From positions 64,582,181 to 64,646,180 of the forward strand of contig NC_058340.1 in the NCBI RefSeq assembly GCF_905475395.1: 64,000 nt of DNA, in the 5' to 3' direction. Positions within the stretch are counted from its first letter, which is position 1. Each line of letters begins with the position of its first letter. Source of the DNA: Chrysoperla carnea (Eukaryota > Arthropoda > Insecta > Neuroptera > Chrysopidae). The notes below the pieces were generated by a model. That model had not been told where the DNA came from and searched no databases. It worked only from the letters and a program-made list of their open reading frames with translations. This document shows, one piece after another, positions 48,501 through 59,862 of the stretch. The position numbers and the translations under genes are program-made.

Positions 48501-51500
48501 GTTTGAACTTCTTAATCATTGTCTATCTATCGAATAAAGAAAATAGTCGAAAATTCGATTAAATTATCAGATCAAATATTTCGGCAACATTTAACTTAAT
48601 TTTATAGAAAATTTTTAAGATATGCTGACCTAGAATAAAAAAAGGAACTTCGAATTAAATAGCTTTGTGTTAAGGCAAGTCGATCAGTAAATTCATATAA
48701 AATAGAAACATAAGAATTTCCTTATCAATTTTTCACAAAATTTAAAAAAATAACAATAAAAATATGTAGAAATTACAGCACTAGAGTTGCTCTTTAGATA
48801 AGAAAAGATAATGGACCTGTTCTATAAATAAAAGAGAAAAAAGATACAAAATTTGTAAGAAAAAATTAAAAACAGAACCATAAATGAAAATACAACGTGT
48901 TTCATAATGATTGCATACATACAGTCGTATAGAGAATAAAATATGTAGAAAAGCCCTGGGAAATTTTCCCTGCGTTTTTTCGTAGCGAAATAAGCGTATG
49001 CATTTTTTACGGGTCATCCCATACACAGGCTGTTCTTTGTTTTAACTTGACATGTGCTCGAAACTCGGAAAATAATTTTTTTTCATGAATTATATTTAGA
49101 CGAAAAACAATTTTTTTTTAAAGGAAAAGTTGAACGCGTACAAAGTTGGGTGTTACAAGAATTTGAAATATTAGTCAGCACAGCCGAAGCTGAACGAACA
49201 TTAAAATCTTTAATTGAAGAGAAGAAATTGATATTGCAAGAAAAAGACGAACTAGAAAAACAATTAAATGAAAACGATGGTGAAACTGAAGAAGTGATCC
49301 AAGAAAAACGTAACCGAATGAAAGAGATCCTTGAAGATATAGAATTACGTGATGCTCAAATTTCCGACATGAGGCAAAAAATACAAGATTCTGATCAAGA
49401 AAATAAATCTAAAACACGATGGGATGCGATACAATCGATGGTTGACGCAAAATGTGCACTGAAATGTTTATTCGAAATAACGGCTGATTATAAAAAAGAA
49501 CTTCTTGCTAAGGATTGTGAACAACGCGATAAAATCAATGCACTACTCGATAAAGTTCATTCGTTGACTGCGGAGTTAAATTTGAAATGTATCGAATTGG
49601 AGCAGCTCAAAATGAGAACACCCGCCCCACCCCCGGTAATTACATAAATGTTTTACTTGAAATGTATTAAAAATTTTTAATTAAATCTTTCATTTTTTTC
49701 TAAATAGCCCAAAATTGGTCAAAAACGAAGGCGAAGTAAAATTCATGAGGCATGTATTGATGAAGACGATGAAGAGGATCCGTTTTTGGATTACGATTCT
49801 GATCAAGATGTTAAACTAGATGATAGCAAAGATCCGGATTGGCAGAAAACACCAGTTGTACAAAGAATAACCAGCAAAGTAAGAATTAGCTTATTTCTTG
49901 GACGTTAATATGTATGTAGTACAGGTTTAGAATTTTCATATATAGTGTGTCCCCGGATAGAGGTAATTATACTTTTAAATTTCCTTATTTTGCATTTTAA
50001 GAAAAAAAGTCATTCTTTATAAGAAGTTTTGCTTATTCTGAAAAGTATGTAGGTATATTTAAAACTTCTTCTTTTTTATAAGTTGGCGAAATGTTACTAA
50101 GAAAAGTTACTCGTAATTAAAAATTATGACTCTATACAAAATATCAAGGGACATACTCTATCCGGGGACACACTGTATAAAAAAACGATTAGGAGAAAAT
50201 AGTAGTTTCTAAACAGTAGTTTTTTAAAATAACTTTCTACATATAAGTTTTTTCAAATTTTTTTTTTTTTTTTTAAACTGCTATTTTTCTCCTAATTATT
50301 TGCGTTGGAAAACCGAACAGGTTAATATTTTTCGCCGCACATACTGCCCTAATGGGTAATAACTAATGTTCAAATAAAGGGGATATATGTGCTCAAAAAT
50401 TTAAAACGAAAAACTTTTATAGATTAGACTATTATCAAAAATCAATATTCTAATAGTAAATTAATTTTTTACAGCGACAAACTATGAGAATAAAACCACA
50501 TAATTTAACGGAAAACACAAGTAATCCAATGGATTCAACAGTACCGTTAAAACGTTCATCGAATGGAACAATTAAATGTACTTGCACAACCAGATGTGAA
50601 ACAAAACGATGTTCGTGTCGAAAATTTTCTAATTATTGTTCATCAAATTGTAAATGCAACAATGATTGTGTCAATAGAAATAATGATGTAAGTTGCGTAG
50701 ATGAAAAATTAAATCAAATTTTACTATTTTTTTATTGAATAATTATTTTGTATTTCAGAGTTCAAATAATATGGAAACAGATTCACCACTTAACGGAGTT
50801 TCATCTACAGGAATAGAAGAAAATAAAGAAAATGAAAATTCATTAAATGGAACTGATAATAGGTAAGTTCATTTTATGTTGCTAATAGGGAATATTCATG
50901 AAATTTAAATTTGGTTCAAATATTTTTATTCCGTAACTTTAATAACTGGACATTTTAACTAAACCATTATTTTAGTAATTAATATCTTTTTAATTACTTA
51001 AAATTAATTAATAAAAGTACAAATTCAGTGAGGGCATTTAAAAATTTCTAAAACGGAAATTCAAATTTTTATACGGACGTGACATCAAATTACGGGCTTG
51101 TCAAATTTGTTGACATACTGTATGATATTAATTACTTACATTTTATATGGTATTTCATTAAATTATACTATTCTACGGCTTTTTATTAGAAAACTTAATA
51201 ATAACGAGTGTAAATTCTGTGTTGTAACTTCATTGTTTTAAAGTGTAAATTATACATTGAACTGTCAAAAATTTACAGATCACGTACTTATACGTCATCA
51301 ACAGAGAGCACTAAAAAACTGCGTTTAAATATCTCAAAATTATAATGTATTTTAAATATTTTTTTACACTTAAATACAGTATTTATATTTTTTACTTTTT
51401 TATAACTGTGTAAACAATGAATTCAAAATATAAAAAAAATACATGATTATTCCCTATTTACGAACTCTGCCTAAATAAATAAAATTATGAATATAAGTAA

Positions 51501-51672
51501 CTTAGAACTTTACTCACTTTTTATCCCTTATATTTCGATGATCTTAGAAATGTAAGAAAACTATAAATATCAATCCAAGAATTAACTAATAATTTGGACT
51601 TTTCTTTACAGCTTAAGCGATAATGATGGAAACAAAACTTTTGTAAAACGGCCCAAAAAATACTTCAGCTAG
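45550..51672 (+). CDS. KIF4: Chromokinesin, kinesin-4 family (KIF4/Klp3A type), 7 coding exons
   Basis: A plus-end microtubule motor that, in its family, binds chromosomes and the spindle midzone and limits microtubule growth. Coding exons are 45550-47676, 48120-48204, 49124-49635, 49708-49878, 50475-50687, 50759-50862 and 51612-51672. All junctions are GT-AG and the phases close to 1,090 aa. The N-terminal motor (about residues 8-340) shows the P-loop GQTGSGKT (88-95), switch I NAQSSRSH (205-212) and switch II DLAGSER (239-245). A long coiled coil follows. An acidic stretch and a basic QKRRRSK precede a cysteine-rich domain (nine Cys, residues 1000-1030), the hallmark of KIF4 proteins, which bind Fe-S there. 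The tail ends in a basic KRPKKYFS. An in-frame TAG directly before the ATG supports the start. It is slightly shorter than human or fly homologues (about 1,200 aa). No AATAAA is obvious just past the stop. Untranslated exons were not resolved. Confidence 0.96.
47740..48050 (+). mobile_element. Non-LTR (RTE-like) retrotransposon tail in kinesin intron 1
   Basis: Begins with a run resembling AAAAAACCTCCCGACAAATG and carries two copies of a motif of the type TTCATCCGTTTAG followed by a CTACGAT..CCAC segment and ACAGACACAC-like stretches, ending in GGGGGTTAATT. This layout is typical of the 3' tails of RTE-like elements that are widespread in insects. The same start motif occurs at about 6226. 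No coding capacity remains. Confidence 0.6.
49943..50175. mobile_element. Tc1/mariner-type MITE in kinesin intron 4
   Basis: A 233-bp element with terminal inverted repeats of about 20 bp that match at 19 positions (GTGTGTCCCCGGATAGAG and its complement), flanked by TA on both sides (49941-49942 and 50176-50177). The centre is AT-rich without an ORF. The TA duplication and TIR style fit a non-autonomous Tc1/mariner element. It lies wholly inside the intron between the fourth and fifth coding exons. Confidence 0.85.
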
Positions 51673-51882
51673 TGCTCAAAAACATTTTTATGTTGTCCTA
51701 GTGACGCATACAACGGTGATTCAAATAAGACTTGTATAAAGATTTAATAGTAGCATTTATCTAACTCTGGGATACATGAGCGATTAATTTAACATGCTAA
51801 ATATTTGATGGCTGACATGTATGTATATTAGTTCGAAGAAAAAGATAAAAGGGGCATTCAACAGTTTTGGCTTTTTTTCGGT

Positions 51883-51944
51883 CGAAAGTACATACTTGCT
51901 GCTTCTGCCTCAAAACAGAAGCAGGAAGAAAGTATGTACTTTCG
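51883..51944. other. Long near-perfect hairpin downstream of the kinesin gene
   Basis: A 62-nt inverted repeat. Its outer arms of 15 bp pair perfectly (51883-51897 with 51930-51944), its inner arms of 9 bp pair perfectly (51899-51907 with 51916-51924), and the loop is 8 nt. Asymmetric bulges of 1 and 5 nt separate the two stems. It lies 211 bp past the kinesin stop, in the possible 3' UTR or convergent intergenic gap. The shape resembles a short pre-miRNA or foldback, but no known miRNA seed was recognised. Confidence 0.7.
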
Positions 51945-52658
51945 TGGATAAAGAAAATATTATTTGCGGGTGTCCGAGTCACGAAGTTCAGTATTACAAA
52001 TGTATTTAGATTTTAATTTCTTGTAAATTCGTCGTTATAAAAGCCATGTCAGTATAACCGATAACGACTGTGCTTATGCGTGAAAATTGCTAATTTTTAT
52101 GTACAAAAGAAACATGAACGGCATACGCTCAAACATTTTAAATTAACGCTCAGGTATCCCTGAACTTAGTACTTATTTTAATTTTTTAGTTTATTTTAGA
52201 TGTTTTTTTAATAATTTTATTTAATTGTACAACAAAAACTTGACAATTTTTTTAATATAAAATATTTTGAACATACATTTGATAATTTTTTTTCATTTCC
52301 CTCGATACTATTTCATTTTTTCAGGATTTACGGGAATATAGTATTCCTAAAGATTTTCAAATCTATAAATTACCATTTTTGAGAAAAGAAAAAATGAGTT
52401 ACCCATACGGAGTTCCCCACAGTTCATTGGAGAACTGAGGGGGCAGTGAGGTACCGGATAATTAAAAAACCAAAATATTTTAAATAGTAAGCTGCTTCAA
52501 TTTAATTATTTACTCAATAATATAATACAAGTTTACAAATAGGTTTTAAAAAATAAATTATTGCTAACTTATTTTATTAAAAAATATATCCATGTATATT
52601 TATTTCATTATTATTTAAATAACTTAAAACTAATTTTTGGTATCGAAAAAGTTTTACT

Positions 52659-52664
52659 TTTATT
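52659..52664 (-). promoter_or_regulatory. Candidate poly(A) signal of GDE1
   Basis: AATAAA on the minus strand, about 46 bp past the GDE1 stop codon. The position suits a short 3' UTR in the convergent gap between GDE1 and the kinesin gene. Confidence 0.45.
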
Positions 52665-52709
52665 TGTATCTTTGTTCTACAGAAAACCAATTGATCGGCC
52701 CGAATTCAT

Positions 52710-55675
52710 TTATTTAGTTTTTGAATCTTCGTTGCTTTCGTTAACAGTCGAATTAATAATATGATTACTTATGCTTTCATTTATTAGGCTTTTATTACTC
52801 GACGATGAATTATTATGTACTAGATTTGCAATTAATTGATCGTTATTACTATTATGTGCTGTTGTTTCCCCGATAAATGTATCGGTTAAATAGGTTATTT
52901 TTAGACATTTTGCACAGTATAATTTTTCGGCTGGTTGATTTACAGTCCATGCCATTACACGTATATTTCGACTACGCCAAAATCTTACTCTCTCCCTGAA
53001 AAAAAAAGATGAAAATTATTGTTTAAAACATTTAGTAACTCTTTCGGTGCAGAAAAATTTACGAAGGTGTTAATTTATGTCGGCCTGAAAATGTGTTAAA
53101 GAAAAAGACGCAAATGAAACATTTGTAACTATTCCATTCTATTTGCGTTGGGACAGTTCCTTTGAAGAGCATTTTTTATTTCGAGTACTCCAACGATCAT
53201 TTTCTTTGTGCATGGTTCAACGCAAATCAAAATGAATCTTCCAGTGCTATAATGTTAAAATGAGATTTTTCGAAACTATTCCGTCGCCGGGAGAGTGAAA
53301 TCACCATTTGAAGAAAGTAGGAATGGATTTCTTCGAGTTATCGGAATAACTTGAGTTATTTCGATTATTAAGCGAGTTATAGTCGCTTGAAGAATAGAAT
53401 CTTCGAGAGAAGGAAGGAAGACTTATAATTATGGAGGGTAGAGATAAGAAGAACCATATCTGTATATAAAAAGTGTCAATCAAATGCCTCAAATTGATGG
53501 CGTCACAAGTTGTTAGAGAAGGATAGAGAAGTTCACATCAAACACATAGTAATAAGAGTAAGAAAAAGCTGATTCTCCTTATCTCTAACGTCCATATTTA
53601 AAGCCTAATGTTGTAAGTCCACAACAGGTCGAAATTTCGCTTACACGTGTAGCAACGTGTAAAACCTCTCCTTGCTGGCACAACACTTTAACGGAAATTT
53701 TGTACTTAAAATTGATGCAGATTATATTCTACTGTATATTTTTCTACACAAGGTAGAAAACTTTAGGTAGTCTAACTAGATTTTGCTCCACATTGAACAA
53801 GAACATTTAAACATTTTCTGTGGCACTCTATAAATAAAAATTTGGAATTTTTTAAGTTACACCCTATATTTTTTAGGTGTGTAAACAAACTTGATGACCT
53901 AATGTGTTACAAATTTTTAAAATATTCATGACTCATGATTGCGATTAAAATGGTATTAATTAAATGTAAAACAAATTTGACCCTGTAATTATTTGCATAA
54001 CTTACATGCTAATCACATCTTTATGTAACAATATAACTGAAAGTCCAATCATTTCAGCCACCCATGGATGTAAATACTCCCATAATGAATCCAATATCAG
54101 CATACATCGATGAGCTACAAAATTTTTCGATCGACGTTCGGCTGGTCCAGTTAAGGCAGAATAACTTCCATGTGAGAAGAAATATGGTCGATATGCCATT
54201 GAGCATGCTATTTTTGGATTAGTACGACGAACCTACAAAAATTAGATAAAAAATATGGGTTCGATAACTTAACATTTTCCTTGTTCTTACCTTATACAAG
54301 GCAAATGGATTAAATCCAGAGACCAAGGCTCTTTGATATAATTTAGGTCGTTTTTTAAATGTATCCTGTATTACATTAAGTGCCTAAAAATGAAAACCTC
54401 GTATTACAATCAAAAATTTCCTACATGATCGAACCTGCAAAAACCTTATTGGATAACGTGATTTTTTTGTCAATCTATCGAATTATCGGGGTTTTATTCG
54501 AAAATACTGCCATAATTTTCCGTATAAGGCTTGTGCATGGTCTATTTTCCTAGAAAACTTACGGTTTCATTCGTATCTTTCAAATCGATAATAACTCGAA
54601 TATCCGAATCCATAATATATTCCATTGCATCGTCAAATTTTGCAATTTTTGTATTTGGGAAACGCTCTCTAAAAAACAATATTATTTCTCGAAATATAGC
54701 GATACATATGTATGTGCGAAGCAAAATAAAGAGAACGGAAAAAGTTTTTTTTACTTTAGTGGATGTTTTTGTGATAAGTCAATTTTACTTAATTCATTCC
54801 ATCGTAGATCTTTTAGTTTAGTATTCTTTCCCGTCAATCTTAATAGGTCGTTATCGTGGAAGACAATTGGAACTCCATCCGTGGTGATACTTAGATCTAG
54901 CTCGATACAGATACAGCCTTTATTTTTGCACTGAAAAAAAAAAAACAGAAATTAATCGTTTATGGCTGTTTTGATTTATATGCACAAAAACAATATTCAT
55001 AATAAATATTGTGTTTCAGGTGGTGTGTTAATATAGATATCTTTCTTCAACGACCAATACTATAACTATAGTCGTTTCAATTTTCCAATTTTTTGAACAA
55101 GGTAATTTTTGAACAAATATTATTACAATCTATAAACATACTTTTCTGAGACCAGGGAAGGAAAAAATTGTAGAATTTGTGCGCGATTTTTAGTACCCAA
55201 TATACCATCGAGCAAAAGCAAAGTAATTTTTATAATTTTAGTTTTTGGCGCCACATAAATCATATTATCCGCTAAAATTTGATAGAGAAAATATGCATAG
55301 ATGGCGTAATAATTCAATTTTCAAATTCGTAAAAAGCATGAAATTTTAATAAATGGACAAACAAAAATTTCTTACATTTTTAAATGCAGCCAATGTATTT
55401 TCGGGTGCATCCAAACCAGCACCACGATGTGCAATTGTGCGTATAAACAACGAACCATCGTCATCTTCACATGGATCACGCCCAATAATTTCTTCAACAT
55501 ATTTTTTATCAGGAGGTTGTAATTTTAAAAACAGTAGGCCTATGAAAATTGCAATAATTAAAAGTAATGTTTGATATATTGAAAACACAATCTGTCCCAA
55601 TATAAACCACGATCCATACAAACTTAACCAAATAACTATACAAAATTTAAACATATCTAAATATATATGATCCAT
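52710..55675 (-). CDS. GDE1: Glycerophosphodiester phosphodiesterase 1 (GDE1/MIR16-like), 6 coding exons
   Basis: A membrane enzyme of the GDPD family, which hydrolyses glycerophosphodiesters (including lyso-NAPE type lipids in animals) to glycerol-3-phosphate and an alcohol. Coding exons in transcript order are 55376-55675, 54755-54930, 54563-54668, 54291-54383, 54006-54232 and 52710-52995. All have GT-AG junctions and together give 395 aa. Residues about 9-50 are very hydrophobic and fit one or two N-terminal membrane segments. The catalytic signature follows: AHRGAG at 82-87 with APENT, then IELDL (metal-binding E110, D112) and DGVPIVFHD with H125. The late exon carries RVMAWTVN and TYLTDT, the usual end of the GDPD barrel. 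About 45 Asn/Ser-rich residues follow, so the protein is longer than human GDE1 (331 aa). AATAAA on this strand at 52659-52664 is a plausible poly(A) signal. The gene converges with the kinesin gene and diverges from the Ras gene. Confidence 0.95.
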
Positions 55676-57383
55676 TTTAAATATTTATACAAAATACAAC
55701 AAAAAGTTGAGTTTAGTGCACTGTATTATAAAAAGAATTTAATATATCTTTCTTGTTTGACTTTTTTATTTAAAAACATCACTCGACAAATGCGCAAACG
55801 CTGTCTTAAATAAATATTGATTAACTAATAAAAACCTATGAAGTCATTTTGTTAATATGATAAATAATAAATTTAATTTATTAAATGAAAATTGTAATAA
55901 AAAATATTGGTACTCTTAAACAATGTTGTCGCGACTCCACTGGTTATTAAAAAATATTTAATTTTTTGATAACGAAGCATTTTTTTATATATTTGTACAA
56001 TCATTCTTTATCAGACACTTGGGAACATGTGACCAAAAAAAAAACATCAATTCATCATATTTTTGATTAAAGATGTTCGATTAAATCAAATGAAATAATA
56101 ACATTTATAAATCAAGGTAAATGTTAATTTATATCAATTGCATAATTTTAACTGTCAATTGATAATGACGGCTGATTGACATGATAATACAAGGCAAAGT
56201 TTGAATTTCACTTGTGGTTTGTTTATTCTAAAGGCTTGTTCTCAGTAGTCAGTTTATGACAATGATAGAGACGGTACGTTAAGAATTACATCACCATTCT
56301 TTTGGTGTATAACTTTCTTGGATTTATAACTAATGAAATAAATTTGAAATCCCTTCCTTACCCTCCCCCTTTGATTTTTGTCAATAATTGAATAAATTAA
56401 CTTTGATTTTTGTATCACGAAAGATATTCAGATTATGATTGCCCCTCTGTTAAATTCTAATAAAATATAATTTTAATTAAAACAAAAAGTAAAATATTTC
56501 CCATAAAACTATCTTTTTGTGAGATGTTTTGAAGTTATCTTCTTAAGAAGTTCAGACTACTTCAGTTTCAAACAACAAGAAATTAGATGGTACCCATAGA
56601 AAGTATCTAAAAGCCGCCTTAAATGTTAAATGTAAGATATTTTCTAGCTTTTTTAAATGGGACTTTTCATTTAAAATCTGAATCTGATTCTTTTTTGTAT
56701 TGGACAGATGTCAATCAAGTATTTTAGTTTAAACGTCCTGTTTGATAAAGGTAAAATATATTAGATTTTCTTTAGTTGGATAGTTTTTGACAACTGTCCA
56801 AAACAAAAGCAAATCCATAAAAAGGTAATGAGCGTATTTAAATATCAGATGTTAAACTTAAACTAAGGCTAAATTAAGTTGATTAAATTGAAATATTCAT
56901 TACCTTTATTTTTATTTCGTCTAAATCAAAACATCAGTTATCACATAACCTCAAAGAATGACAAATAATCATAAGAAGAAATGTACCGTCAACGGAGATG
57001 ACGTATACATCTTTGCAGCATCTCTGATCTCTGAGGTGATTATTGTAGACAAGGCTTAAGAAATTCGAAGTTTTCTTTAAGACAATAAATTACTTCGAAG
57101 ATTTATCAAGATTTCTGTTTGAATGAATGAATTTTTTTAAAGTGAAATTTCTATGACGGATAAAAAACTATAAGAAGTATTTACTTTTTATATAAGCACA
57201 ACACAAATTAAATAAAGTTGTGTAGGACTTAGTACTGTGTATGAAGGTGTGTCATGTAGGAGTTAAAATAAATGTTAACATAATAGTAGACATTATTGCG
57301 TGATTTTATTCTCGTCCTGTCAACTGACACAACGAATGCCAAAATTTTTAGCATAGTACTAATAAATCTCAAGTCAAAATAGT
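55676..57383. promoter_or_regulatory. Shared 5' region of divergent GDE1 and Ras64B genes
   Basis: About 1.7 kb between the start codons of two divergent genes. It must hold both promoters unless one gene has a distant leader exon. It is AT-rich with no clear TATA box, CpG cluster or repeat family that I can identify. Confidence 0.45.
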
Positions 57384-59733
57384 ATGTCCAAAATCAATGA
57401 CAGACAAAGTTATTCCCCAACATATAAATTAGTTATTGTTGGGGGTGGTGGTGTTGGAAAATCGGCAATTACTATACAATTTATTCAAGTAAGTTATCAT
57501 TAATTTAATTACTTTACAAAAAAATTTTTGTAATTTCAGTTAAGTTTACCATAAAAGGAAATTTTCATTTTTGTTTCTAAAAAGTTTTTGTTAAAAATAA
57601 TTTAATTAATATTTTTTCGTGATTTTTATGTGATTCGATTTTGCTTTATTCAAATTTTTTTATTGATACGATGTGTGAAAATTTAGTATTTTAATAATTA
57701 GTTTTCATATTTTACTCAGTTCCTAAAATAGTTTTGAGGTCATGTATACATTTCACTTTTTATTATCATTGTGATTCATAATTAATTTTGTTTTCAATTT
57801 TTTTTTTAAAGAGCTATTTTGTAACCGATTATGATCCAACGATTGAAGATTCTTACACAAAACAATGCGTTATCGATGATATACCCGCTAAATTGGACAG
57901 TAAGTTGAAGATTTTCTGTGTTTTCTATTCTGAATTTAATCTATTAATTTTTTCAATTTTATAATGAATCAATTTTCGATTTTATATTACCCTTAAAAAA
58001 AGTTTTTTACGAAAATATTATGTGGTAAAAAATATTTTTCGATTTTTACGTTTTTTCAAAGGGTAAAAAATTCAAAAAAACCTTGAAAAGTCTTCAATTT
58101 GAGAAAAATTCATGTTGTTAGGTAAAAGGTAACTCAAAAGTAACTAAAATCTAGTTAAAATTTGATCCGTCTTATGGCCTTAACTTGCCCTCGAATCCGA
58201 TAATTTCAAGTTTCAGAGGGTCTAGGAGAGCTTATCTCGAAAACTGCGTCAAGTGCTCATTTAGAACCGATTTTCGTAATATTTTAGTCCTAATTACCCT
58301 AAAAATAAGTTTTATACGAAATTTTGTTTCAAATCTGAAAAGATTCATGTTATTTGGTAAAGGTACCACAAAAGTAACGAAAATCTAATTTAAAGTTTGA
58401 TCTATGTTTTTCAAAATATGTTTGATTTATATCTTAACTTGCTCTCGAATCCGATGATTTCAAATTTCAGAGCGTCTAGAAAAGTGTATCTCAAAAACTG
58501 CAGATCAAACATTCATTTCGACCAGATTTTCGAATATTTTAGGTCGCAATTACCATAAAAAGAAGTTTTTTACGGAAATCCATGATGAAAAATATTTTTC
58601 GATTTTCCATTTTTTAATTCCTTAATCTATGGTTTTCAAAATATAGTCTTTACTTGCCCTCGAATCCGATAAAGGGCCTGAGAAAGTGTATTTCGATAAC
58701 TATATAAAATGGCCATATTTTTGTGAAAAAATAAGTCAAAAAATGTTCGACTTTGATATTTTTTTCAATAGGGGTAGCGGAAATAATAACACGTTTGGAA
58801 TTTTTATATTGCATGTTTTATGTTGGTAAAAATAATATAATAGTAATGGGTTTTTCCTTCGAGGGTGATTACAATATGACTGACTAATGGTTAAATTTTT
58901 GTGTGGTTTAGTTTTGGATACGGCTGGACAAGAAGAATTTAGTGCAATGCGTGAACAATACATGAGATCTGGTGAAGGTTTTCTTTTAGTATATTCAGTG
59001 GCTGATCATTCAAGTTTTGAAGAAATTTATAAATTTCATAAACAAATATTACGAGTTAAGGATCGCGATGAATTTCCAATGCTAATTGTGGGAAATAAGG
59101 TAATTAGTCTTTTTTTGAAAGAATAATTCATCTAGAGTATATTTAAGTAAATTTTTTTTAAAATTAATAATTATTAATAAGAAATAGTTTTATTTTTGAA
59201 TAAAATAAACGATTTGTGATTGATTGTGAATCGGAATCTCGCTAAATTTACATTTATCGGCTTGTTTCCATGTAAAATTATAAAGTTGAGAGATAAATCA
59301 TTTAACATCCTGCATGTTATTTTATCATTTCTCCGTGCGATGGCGTTACTAAAACGATATGTTGACGTCACGGCCGGTTGAATTTACAGTTTCTAGGTGA
59401 CGGATTGCTTGCAATAAACAAACAAAACACTTTCAGATTTCGTGCTAGGGAATCAATAGCAACATCTCTTATTTAATTTACTTTAATTAAAATTTTCCGC
59501 ATAATTTTCAGGTGGATTTGGATCATCAACGTGTCGTCTCCGTTGAAGAAGCACAAAATATGTCACGACAATTAAAAATACCATACATTGAATGTAGTGC
59601 AAAATTACGAATGAATGTTGATCAAGCATTTCATGAATTAGTACGAATTGTACGAAAATTTCAATTATCTGAACGACCTCTACTGAAACAGAATCAAAAA
59701 GGTAAATCAAAACGAAGATGTTGTTTACTATGA
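57384..59733 (+). CDS. Ras64B: Ras-family GTPase, Ras64B/R-Ras type, 4 coding exons
   Basis: A membrane-anchored GTPase switch of the R-Ras/Ras64B branch. Coding exons are 57384-57488, 57812-57899, 58912-59099 and 59512-59730 plus stop; the GT-AG junctions close to 200 aa. Motifs in order are the P-loop GGGGVGKS (20-27), effector loop YDPTIEDSY (42-50), DTAGQEEF (67-74, with the catalytic Gln at 71), NKVD (126-129, split by intron 3) and ECSAK. The C-terminus KSKRRCCLL is a CAAX box with a basic run before it; a final Leu usually means geranylgeranylation. NKVD rather than NKCD or NKAD also occurs in M-Ras, and [16 protein letters not shown] is between R-Ras and M-Ras, but [19 protein letters not shown] matches Ras64B best. 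Intron 2 (about 1 kb) holds tandem repeats. AATAAA at 59785-59790 is a likely poly(A) signal. Confidence 0.95.
57985..58720. repeat. Tandem repeat in Ras64B intron 2
   Basis: About 2.7 diverged copies of a unit of roughly 215-255 bp. The landmark CTTGCCCTCGAATCCGAT recurs at about 58184, 58438 and 58653, each time followed by a CTCGAAAACT-like or similar segment. The copies fill most of the 1-kb intron. No ORF continues across them. Confidence 0.75.
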
Positions 59734-59784
59734 GAGAGCGTAGCGGCAGCGAGTTAAACCGACAGCAAAACCGATTCATTTTCA

Positions 59785-59790
59785 AATAAA
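59785..59790 (+). promoter_or_regulatory. Candidate poly(A) signal of the Ras64B-type gene
   Basis: A canonical AATAAA lies 52 bp past the stop codon of the GTPase gene. It comes before the hAT-type MITE at 59863, so a short 3' UTR would end upstream of, or just inside, that element. Confidence 0.5.
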
Positions 59791-59862
59791 TCCCACAGTA
59801 CACATCATATATACATACAATACATATAAAATACATATATAATTACTACAGAGTGTAAGAGG

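Noticed and set aside
49054-49123. Upstream ATG as a separate gene start for the 49-kb frame
   Set aside because: The frame continues the kinesin coiled coil from a TTTAAAG acceptor at 49123; residues before it are intron sequence.
55353-55574. 73-codon plus-strand open frame
   Set aside because: Antisense shadow of the first GDE1 exon.
59483-59836. 117-codon minus-strand open frame
   Set aside because: Antisense to the last exon of the Ras64B-type gene; no domain of its own.
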